Origin: JBOHUC01 sp050733935
Lineage (GTDB): Bacteria > Eisenbacteria > RBG-16-71-46 > DASYSL01
DNA length: 12,704 bases
Assembly: GCA_050733935.1 (NCBI GenBank)
Contig: JBOHUC010000127.1
Span: forward strand, 1-12,704
Direction of reading: 5' to 3'
Under the pieces are notes generated by a model. That model saw only the letters and a program-made list of their open reading frames with translations, did no database searches and was not told where the DNA came from. The translations under genes and the position numbers were made by a program. This document shows, piece after piece, positions 6,024 through 12,704 of the stretch (position 1 is its first letter; the number at the start of each line of letters is the position of its first letter).

Positions 6024-6269
6024 CTAGTGCATCGTGTGCGGCGTGGTCGTCTGCCCCATCCAGGGCTTGAGCTCGAGCACCGCCTGCACGAACTGCCAGT
6101 AGCGCTTCTCCTGCGCCTTCTCCTGCGCGAGCTGATGGAGGCCGACGTCATGCAGGCGGCACTTCTCGGCCTCCGCGCGGTCGACCATCCGGCGCACCTG
6201 CGCGAGTCGCGCCGAGAGGTCCGGCTTGGGCGGCTCCGTCGCACGCGACCGGCTGGACTGTCTCCTCAT
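6024..6269 (-). CDS. Hypothetical 81-aa protein
   Basis: Starts at ATG 6269 with GGGAGG 5 nt upstream, a strong initiation signal, and begins 23 bp after the stop of the σ4-like gene on the same strand. The first 15 residues are basic and polar. Residues about 16-65 are predicted by eye to be helical and rich in Glu, Gln, Arg and Lys (RLAQVRRMVDRAEAEKCR, then AQEKAQEKRYWQFVQAVLEL). The tail is short and ends in TPHTMH. It contains one Cys, no membrane segment and no signal peptide. I do not recognise the family. Its place in a cassette with a receiver and a σ4-like protein suggests an adaptor or regulatory partner, but nothing in the sequence shows this directly. Confidence 0.7.
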   Translation of the reverse strand: MRRQSSRSRATEPPKPDLSARLAQVRRMVDRAEAEKCRLHDVGLHQLAQEKAQEKRYWQFVQAVLELKPWMGQTTTPHTMH

Positions 6270-6292
6270 GGCTTCCTCCCTGAAGCTTCGAG

Positions 6293-6502
6293 TCAGGCGG
6301 CGCGCCGTTCGCTACGCGCGCCCCGCGACAGGAGCGTGACGAGCGCATCCTCGGACACCTTCTGGATCCAGGTCACCGGCCGATCGAGCGCCAGAGCGGT
6401 CTCGTCCTCGGTCAGGCCCTCGACGTAGAGCAGCGTGAGCACGATCCGGCTGTCGCGATCGAGAGTCGCGAGCGCGCGCTCGACGCTCGTGCGCGGGCTC
6501 AT
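6293..6502 (-). CDS. Small sigma-70 region 4-like helix-turn-helix protein
   Basis: A 69-residue protein whose ATG (6502-6500) overlaps the stop of the receiver gene as ATGA. Residues 6-58 follow the layout of sigma region 4: LATLDRDSRIVLTLLYVEGL, then TEDETALALDRPVTWIQKVS and EDALVTLL. This resembles the pattern 'L...R.VL.L.Y.EGLT..E.A..L......V....AL..L' of ECF and sigma-70 factors. Region 2 is missing, so it cannot be a complete sigma factor. The putative recognition helix (PVTWIQKVSEDAL) is more hydrophobic than usual, which weakens a DNA-binding call. It could be the detached output of the receiver, a promoter-specificity adaptor, or an anti-sigma mimic. The family resemblance is moderate. 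Confidence 0.75.
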   Translation of the reverse strand: MSPRTSVERALATLDRDSRIVLTLLYVEGLTEDETALALDRPVTWIQKVSEDALVTLLSRGARSERRAA

Positions 6503-6867
6503 GGACGCTTCTCCTCGAGCGCGGCCTTCACGCTGCGGCGAAGCTGCTCGACCTTGAACGGTTTCGGAAAGCAGGCCCGGACGCCGTAGCCTTCGAGCTC
6601 CTGGAACACGGCGCGCGACCCGTACGCGGTCACGACGATCACGGAGGCGGGATCCTTTCGGCCCGCGAGCTTGCGCACCAGTTCGAGGCCCCCCATGCGC
6701 GGCAGGCGGAGATCCGTGATCACGACGTCGGGACGATGCGCGCGCACCGAAGCGAGCGCCGCTTCCGCGCTCATCACGGTCGTGATCGCGTAGCCCTCGT
6801 CGGAGAGTCCTTCCTCCAGGGCCCACGCGGTTGCGGCTTCGTCCTCGACGATCAGGATGCTCGGCAT
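6499..6867 (-). CDS. CheY-like single-domain response regulator
   Basis: A 122-residue receiver with no output domain. The acidic pocket is E8/D9, the phospho-acceptor D52 (ITDLRLP), the switch threonine T80 (VVTAYG) and the conserved lysine K102 (FPKPF), so it should be phosphorylatable. The start at ATG 6867 follows GGGGGAG; the longer open frame upstream has no receiver sequence. It is the first gene of a cassette and overlaps the σ4-like gene by 4 nt, implying coupled, near-equal production. With no cognate kinase next to it, it may be served by either kinase in this window. Roles in flagellar switching, as for CheY, or in controlling its σ4-like partner are both open. Confidence 0.92.
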   Translation of the reverse strand: MPSILIVEDEAATAWALEEGLSDEGYAITTVMSAEAALASVRAHRPDVVITDLRLPRMGGLELVRKLAGRKDPASVIVVTAYGSRAVFQELEGYGVRACFPKPFKVEQLRRSVKAALEEKRP

Positions 6868-6908
6868 GTCTCCCCCGCGAGTCGGTTGGTGCATCGCACC
6901 GGTGAGAC

Positions 6909-6925
6909 AGCACGCTCCATGCCAG
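6909..6925 (-). promoter_or_regulatory. Candidate σ54 promoter for the receiver cassette
   Basis: On the minus strand CTGGCATGGAGCGTGCT matches the -24/-12 consensus YTGGCACG-N4-TTGCW at all but two fixed positions (C to T in the -24 box, T to G in the -12 box). It keeps the invariant GG and GC 10 nt apart. Transcription would start near 6898, about 30 nt before the receiver ATG at 6867. Placement and strand are right for the cassette. Confidence 0.6.
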
Positions 6926-7210
6926 CCGCCGGGGCCTCGCTCGGCTGAAAGAGGCGCCTTCGACCGCGGGGGCACGATCGGCGCGGAAACTCCGCCTTCC
7001 CGGCCGCTCGCACGCCCCAACGGATTGCCGCCCTGCGGGATCGCAAGCCATCCGTCGGGCGGTTGCGGCCGGAATTCAGGCGCCATCGTGCACGTTGCAT
7101 GTCCCGGAGAGCGGCGGATGGGAGCGGCAGGCGGTGGACGGCTGGCCGGACGAATCCGCGGGGCGGACAAGAACGGATCGGCGCTTCCGGACCGCCCCGG
7201 ACCACGCACG

Positions 7211-7224
7211 GTGCCGCACGGCAC
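7211..7224 (+). promoter_or_regulatory. Operator-like palindrome upstream of the amidohydrolase
   Basis: GTGCCG-CA-CGGCAC is a perfect inverted repeat with 6-bp arms. It ends 6 nt before a TTGACC hexamer that could be a -35 box, a position where a regulator could act. No regulator is identified. Confidence 0.3.
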
Positions 7225-7230
7225 ATGCGA

Positions 7231-7259
7231 TTGACCCTTCGCGCGAACACAGCGAAGAT
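7231..7259 (+). promoter_or_regulatory. Weak sigma-70 promoter, possibly for a leaderless mRNA
   Basis: TTGACC (7231-7236) is followed after 17 nt by GAAGAT (7254-7259), which keeps the key A2 and T6 of a -10 box but is otherwise poor. A start site 7-8 nt further on would fall at about 7266-7267, on the second candidate ATG of the amidohydrolase, which lacks a Shine-Dalgarno sequence. The -10 match is weak. Confidence 0.25.
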
Positions 7260-9036
7260 GCGCGCCATGCCTCGGACGACACTCAGGATCGCGATCGTCT
7301 CACTTGCTCTCGGGCTCGCGGCGGACGTGCGCACCGCGTCCGCGCATCCCCACCCCTTCTTCCGCGAGACGCCAGACCTCCTGCTCACGAACGCGGTCGT
7401 GCTGCGCTCCGCGTCCGAGGCGGGAGATGCGCGGGACGCGCGAACCGAAGCCGTTCTCCTCGCGGACGGAGCGATCGTGTTCTGCGGGACGAATGCCGAG
7501 GCCGAGTCTCTGGCCGCCGCGCGCCTGCGCGCTCACCCCGAGCGCACGTTCGAGCGGCGCGATCTGGGCGGTGCGTTCGTCGTGCCCGGTCTGGTCGATG
7601 CGCACGGTCACGTCGCAGGCCTCGGCTTTGCGCTCGTGCGGGTGGTGTTCGAAGGGACCCGTTCCGCCGACGAGGTCGCGGGGCGCGTCCGCGAGGCCGC
7701 CGCCCGCTCTCCGGGGAGCGCGTGGATCCTCGGGCGCGGCTGGGACCAGAACGACTGGGAGAAGAAAGCCTTTCCGGACCGCACGACGCTCGATCGAGTC
7801 GCTCCGGATCGGCCGGTCTGGCTCCGGCGCGTGGACGGGCACGCGGGCTGGGCCAACTCGAAGGCGCTCGCGCTCGCGGGAGTGACGCGCGAGACGCCGG
7901 ACCCTGAAGGCGGGCGCATCCTGCGCGACGAGCAGGGCGAACCGACCGGGATCCTGGTCGACCGGGCGATGGGGCTCGTGGACTCGAAGGTCGCCGCCCC
8001 GACCGCGGAGGAGACCGAGCAGGCCCTGGTCCGCGCCCTCGAGCACTGCGCGCGACTCGGCCTTACGGGGGTTCACGACGCGGGCATCGATTCACAGACG
8101 GTCGAGATCTATCGCCGGCTCGAGAGCATGCAGCGGCTTCCGGTCCGCGTGTTCGCGATGCTCTCGGATCGCGAGGCCGAACGCGCGAGCCGGCTCGTGC
8201 GCGCCTCCGATCTCGAGGGACGCGCGATGTTCCGCATCCTCGGGATCAAGACCTACGCGGACGGAGCGCTCGGCTCCCGCGGCGCGGCCCTTCTCGCGCC
8301 GTATTCAGACGAGCCGGGAACGAGCGGGCTCGTGGTGACGCGCGGGGAGCGTCTCACGGAGCTTGGTCGCCTCTGTCTCGACGCGCGCCTCCAGCTCTTC
8401 ACCCACGCGATCGGCGACCGCGGAAACCGGACGGTGCTCGACGCGTACGAGGCGGCCGCGCGGGCGAAAGCAGGTAGCGCCGCCGCAGCAGCGCCGCTCC
8501 TCGAAGCGCGGCGGTTCCGGATCGAGCACGCGCAGGTGATCGCGCCCGAGGACATTCCGCGCTTCGCAAAGCTCGGCGTCATCGCCTCGATGCAGCCCAC
8601 GCACTGTACGAGCGACATGCCGTGGGCGCCCGCGCGTCTCGGTGCCTCCCGTGTGGCGGGCGCGTATGCGTGGCGGGAGCTCCTCGTCCAGGGCGCGCGC
8701 TTGTGCTTTGGATCAGATTTTCCGGTCGAGAGCGCGGACCCGCGGCTCGGCCTCTACGCCGCGGTCACCACGCAGGACGCGGACGGGCATCCGGCCGGCG
8801 GCTACCGACCGGGCCAGCGGCTCACGATCTCCGAAGCGTTGAGAGGATTCACGAGCGATGCGGCGTACGCCGCCTTCGCGGAGGACGAGCTCGGCCGCAT
8901 CGCCCCGGGAATGCGCGCCGATCTCACGGTGTTCGATCGGAATCTCGTACGCGCGACGTCGAAGGAAATCCTCGAGGCGCGCTGCGTTCTCACGATCGTC
9001 GCCGGGCGCATCGAATTCGAGGCGTCCGGGAACTAG
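7258..9036 (+). CDS. Exported YtcJ-like metal-dependent amidohydrolase
   Basis: A 592-residue protein of the amidohydrolase-3 (YtcJ-like) family. I start at ATG 7258; ATG 7267 is equally possible, and neither has a clear Shine-Dalgarno. Residues 1-29 look like a signal peptide (basic MRAMPRTTLR, hydrophobic IAIVSLALGLAA, cleavage after TASA), so it is probably periplasmic or secreted. After the small β-sandwich segment (39-111), the barrel shows metal ligands DAHGH (114-118), GIKTYADGALGSRGA around K331/D335, H383 in HAIGDRGN, H424 in RIEHAQ, and D487 in GSDFPVES. The C-terminal strand GMRADLTVFD is typical. Members hydrolyse amide or related C-N bonds; the substrate cannot be read from sequence. 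It is the only plus-strand gene and ends 20 bp from the convergent SulP gene. Confidence 0.9.
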   Translation: MRAMPRTTLRIAIVSLALGLAADVRTASAHPHPFFRETPDLLLTNAVVLRSASEAGDARDARTEAVLLADGAIVFCGTNAEAESLAAARLRAHPERTFERRDLGGAFVVPGLVDAHGHVAGLGFALVRVVFEGTRSADEVAGRVREAAARSPGSAWILGRGWDQNDWEKKAFPDRTTLDRVAPDRPVWLRRVDGHAGWANSKALALAGVTRETPDPEGGRILRDEQGEPTGILVDRAMGLVDSKVAAPTAEETEQALVRALEHCARLGLTGVHDAGIDSQTVEIYRRLESMQRLPVRVFAMLSDREAERASRLVRASDLEGRAMFRILGIKTYADGALGSRGAALLAPYSDEPGTSGLVVTRGERLTELGRLCLDARLQLFTHAIGDRGNRTVLDAYEAAARAKAGSAAAAAPLLEARRFRIEHAQVIAPEDIPRFAKLGVIASMQPTHCTSDMPWAPARLGASRVAGAYAWRELLVQGARLCFGSDFPVESADPRLGLYAAVTTQDADGHPAGGYRPGQRLTISEALRGFTSDAAYAAFAEDELGRIAPGMRADLTVFDRNLVRATSKEILEARCVLTIVAGRIEFEASGN

Positions 9037-9056
9037 TCCCCCGCCCGGAGGCGCCG

Positions 9057-10748
9057 CTAGCCCGCGCGTCCGCTTCGGCGAAACGCCAGCGCCCCCGCCC
9101 CGACCGTCCTGAACGTCCCCGTCTCGCCAATCTTCGCGGCCAGTCCCGAGCGCTCGAGCATCGAGCGAAACAGTCCGCTGGCCCGCGCCACGCCGAAGCG
9201 GATCCCCGAGCGGGCGAGCTCGTCGTGAAGCGTCTCGAGCGCTTGCGCTCCGGTGACGTCGAGGATCGGCATCGCCTCGGCGTCGAGCAGGAACCAGCGT
9301 GCTGCCGGGCCCGCCTCGTGCGCGACCGCGCGCGCGCGGTCGAGGAAGCGATCGGAGTTGAAGAAAAGAGGCGCCCCGTGGAAGCGGTAGATCACGAGCC
9401 CCGGCTCGGGGCGTCCCCCCTCCTCTTTCGTCGCCGAACGGAGTCCGGTCGGGTCCTCGACGAGCCCGAGCACCTCGTCGTGCGGACGGGAAGCGAGCAC
9501 GAGCAGGCGAAGGAGCGCGAGCCCCACGGCAATCACGACTCCCTGGAGCACTCCGAGCGTCATGACCCCGAGCGTGGCCACCACGGACTGGACGAACTCC
9601 GCCGGGCTCACACGCGCATACTGGCGAAGCGATTTGAGGTCGAACAGGCCGAGCGCGGCGGAGACGAGGATCGCAGCCAGCGCCGCGATCGGGAGCGACG
9701 CGAGCGGAGTGGTCGCGAACAGAAGGACGAGCGCCATGACGAGCGCGGCGACGACCGACGTGAGCTGCGACTTCCCGCCCGAGGCATCCGCGACCGCGGT
9801 CCGCGAATCGGCGCCGCTCACGACGAACCCGCGGCTCAACGCGGACGCGAGGTCCGAGATCCCAAGGGCCGTCATGTCGCGGTTTGGATCGATCTCGTAT
9901 CCGTTCCGGGACGCGAATCCGCGGGCGGTCGTCATCATGCTGCAGTAGCTCACGAGCGCGACCCCGAGCGCGCCCACGAAGAGCGTGCCGATCTCGCTCG
10001 CCGCAATGCGCGGGATGCGGGGCACGGGGAATCCCGCGGGAACCGCTCCGACGACCGCCACGCCGAGGCGCTCGAGACCGAGCGCAACCAGGAGGACCCC
10101 GCCCAGGATCGCGACCACGAGCGGTGCGGGCACGCGCGGTGCGAACTGCTTGAGGAGCCGGAGCAACACAAAGAGCCCGAGCGCGAGCGCGAGGGTCGGC
10201 AGGTGGGTTTCAGAGAGTCGCGAGGCCGCGTTCGCGACCGTGCGGAAGAATCCCTCGGAAGGGACGTGGAACCCGAGCACGTTCCCGAGCTGCGAGGCGA
10301 GAATGCTGAGCGCGATTCCGTTCAAGTAACCGGTCAGGATCGGGCGCGAGAGGAAGTTCGCGATCACTCCGAGGCGCGCCACACCCCCCGCGATGCACAG
10401 CAGTCCGGTCAGGATCCCGAGCGCGATCGAGAGGTCGAGCGCCCGCGCCCCGTCCCCGAGCGCGAGCGGGGCGATGGTCGCGGCGACGATCGTGCAGGAG
10501 GCGGCGTCGGGATTGACGACGAGCTGGCGCGAGGAGCCGAAGAGCGCGTACGCGACCGCCGGCAGGATCGACGAGTAGATCCCGAAGACCGGCGGAAAGC
10601 CGGCGAGCTGCGCGTACGCGATTCCGATCGGAAGGGCGACCGCCGCGAGCGAAACGCCGGCGACGAGATCCGGGCGCAGCCACTCGCGCGGATAATGGCG
10701 CGCGAGGGCAAGGCCGGGAATCCACGCACCGAGATCGAATCGCGCCAT
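9057..10748 (-). CDS. SulP-family anion transporter with STAS domain
   Basis: A 563-residue inner-membrane protein. Residues about 25-420 hold many hydrophobic segments, with the SulP N-terminal signature at 37-82 (ALPIGIAYAQLAGFPPVFGIYS and then the NPDAASC region) and the conserved NRDMTALGISDLASALSRGF (289-308). Residues about 449-555 are a cytoplasmic STAS domain with the phosphorylation-loop region MPILDVTGAQAL (493-504). The length fits bacterial SulP. Family members carry sulfate, bicarbonate or dicarboxylates, usually with H+ or Na+; the substrate here is unknown. It starts at ATG 10748 without a clear ribosome-binding site, 42 bp after the stop of the NtrC-type regulator, so it is probably cotranscribed and a candidate target of that two-component system. 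Confidence 0.93.
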   Translation of the reverse strand: MARFDLGAWIPGLALARHYPREWLRPDLVAGVSLAAVALPIGIAYAQLAGFPPVFGIYSSILPAVAYALFGSSRQLVVNPDAASCTIVAATIAPLALGDGARALDLSIALGILTGLLCIAGGVARLGVIANFLSRPILTGYLNGIALSILASQLGNVLGFHVPSEGFFRTVANAASRLSETHLPTLALALGLFVLLRLLKQFAPRVPAPLVVAILGGVLLVALGLERLGVAVVGAVPAGFPVPRIPRIAASEIGTLFVGALGVALVSYCSMMTTARGFASRNGYEIDPNRDMTALGISDLASALSRGFVVSGADSRTAVADASGGKSQLTSVVAALVMALVLLFATTPLASLPIAALAAILVSAALGLFDLKSLRQYARVSPAEFVQSVVATLGVMTLGVLQGVVIAVGLALLRLLVLASRPHDEVLGLVEDPTGLRSATKEEGGRPEPGLVIYRFHGAPLFFNSDRFLDRARAVAHEAGPAARWFLLDAEAMPILDVTGAQALETLHDELARSGIRFGVARASGLFRSMLERSGLAAKIGETGTFRTVGAGALAFRRSGRAG

Positions 10749-10759
10749 CTGTCGTGCGC

Positions 10760-10790
10760 CCCGGGCGTCCCGGGCGTCCCGGCCGGGACG

Positions 10791-10791
<1 letters not shown>
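10760..10791. repeat. GC-rich direct repeat and 18-bp palindrome before the SulP gene
   Basis: The plus strand shows CCCGGGCGT twice in tandem (10760-10777), followed by a partial copy. Overlapping it is a perfect 18-bp palindrome, GCGTCCCGGCCGGGACGC (10774-10791), which runs into the stop codon of the NtrC-type gene. As RNA it would form a strong hairpin, but with no U tract. It could weaken read-through into the SulP gene, protect the upstream mRNA, or bind a regulator. Confidence 0.6.
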
Positions 10792-12390
<1,599 letters not shown>

Positions 12391-12419
<29 letters not shown>

Positions 12420-12704
12420 GCCGTTTCTCCAGGGGTAGTTCGACCACGACGGTCGTGCCGCGTCCTTCGCGGCTGGCGATCGAAATCGTCCCGCCGTGCT
12501 CCTGGACGATGGATTGCGAGATCGAAAGACCAAGCCCGGTGCCGCTCGGCTTGGTGGTGAAGAACGGATCGAACAAACGCGGGAGGACTTCACGGGGGAT
12601 GCCCAACCCCGTGTCGATGATGCGGAGGCGCACGATCGGGATGGCCGGAGAGGGCGCCGCCGGCGACGGGGCCGATGACGTCGCGGGCGACGACGCCTTC
12701 GAGG
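12391..12704 (-). CDS. NtrB-type sensor histidine kinase, C-terminal part (cut by window edge)
   Basis: Only the end of the HATPase_c domain is in the window; the frame stays open to the right edge, so the gene starts outside. The G1 box DTGLGIP is followed by LFDPFFTTKPSGTGLGLSIS, the F and G2 boxes in the form typical of NtrB/NtrY-like kinases, then EHGGTISIASREGRGTTVVVELP. The stop is TAA at 12393-12391, 29 nt inside the start of the NtrC-type gene, which marks the two as a cognate pair. Just before G1 the residues are mostly Ser, Pro and Ala (12637-12702), an insertion unusual for this fold. Sensor domains cannot be assessed. Confidence 0.9.

Larger units (their letters stand above)
6868..7257. 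other. Divergent intergenic region
   Basis: This stretch separates the minus-strand receiver cassette from the plus-strand amidohydrolase. No gene in it is convincing: the frames that cross it lack ribosome-binding sites and have Arg/Pro-rich shadow composition. It holds a σ54 promoter candidate for the cassette (6909-6925), interlocking short repeats GGTGC-ATC-GCACC-GGTG at 6888-6904 in the cassette's leader, and a palindrome plus a weak sigma-70 promoter before the amidohydrolase. The section 6930-7200 shows nothing I can name. Confidence 0.5.

Noticed and set aside
6868..7224. Long N-terminal extension of the single receiver
   Set aside because: Pro/Arg/Gly-rich with no fold; the receiver starts canonically at ATG 6867 after GGGGGAG.
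12420..12593. 58-residue extension of the NtrC-type regulator
   Set aside because: It overlaps the kinase ATPase domain in another frame and has no receiver homology; ATG 12419 has a good ribosome-binding site.

Overview
The window is very GC-rich (roughly 70% by eye), densely packed, and strongly biased to C/G at third positions. It comes from a bacterium with a σ54 regulon, a flagellar-type sigma factor and many two-component proteins. This fits a deltaproteobacterium/Myxococcota-like organism or a candidate phylum such as Eisenbacteria or Gemmatimonadota. That placement is inference from style, since no taxonomic marker gene is present. I see no rRNA, tRNA, CRISPR array or insertion sequence.

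Layout. All genes but one are on the minus strand. Reading that strand from the right: a NtrB-type histidine kinase (cut by the window edge) overlaps a NtrC-type σ54 activator, and a SulP anion transporter with a STAS domain follows. One plus-strand gene, a predicted exported YtcJ-like amidohydrolase (about 7258-9036), converges on the SulP gene. Next is a three-gene minus cassette (6867 to 6024): a CheY-like single receiver, a 69-residue protein resembling sigma-70 region 4, and an 81-residue orphan, closed by a strong GC hairpin. The last block is a six-gene minus operon (5694 to 32): an FlhG/MinD-like ATPase; a FliA/WhiG-type sigma factor with a histone-like repetitive tail; a stand-alone histidine-kinase dimerisation domain; a GAF-GGDEF protein; a REC-GAF-histidine kinase; and a 58-residue single-pass membrane protein.

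How the parts may work together. A near-perfect σ54 promoter (5775 to 5761) lies upstream of the flhG-like gene, and a second good candidate (6925 to 6909) lies upstream of the receiver cassette. The NtrC-type activator in the same window is a plausible, unproven partner. A σ54 > FlhG/FliA order is the known hierarchy in polarly flagellated bacteria. Here FlhF and flagellar structural genes are absent, and c-di-GMP and phosphorelay genes sit in the same transcription unit instead. I infer a module linking σ54 input, sigma-28 output, FlhG-type spatial control and c-di-GMP.

The most unusual points are two 'split' signalling pairs with 4-nt coupled overlaps (DHp-only/GGDEF and REC/σ4-like), the histone-like repeat tail on the sigma factor, and low-complexity insertions in both the NtrB-like kinase and the NtrC-like regulator.
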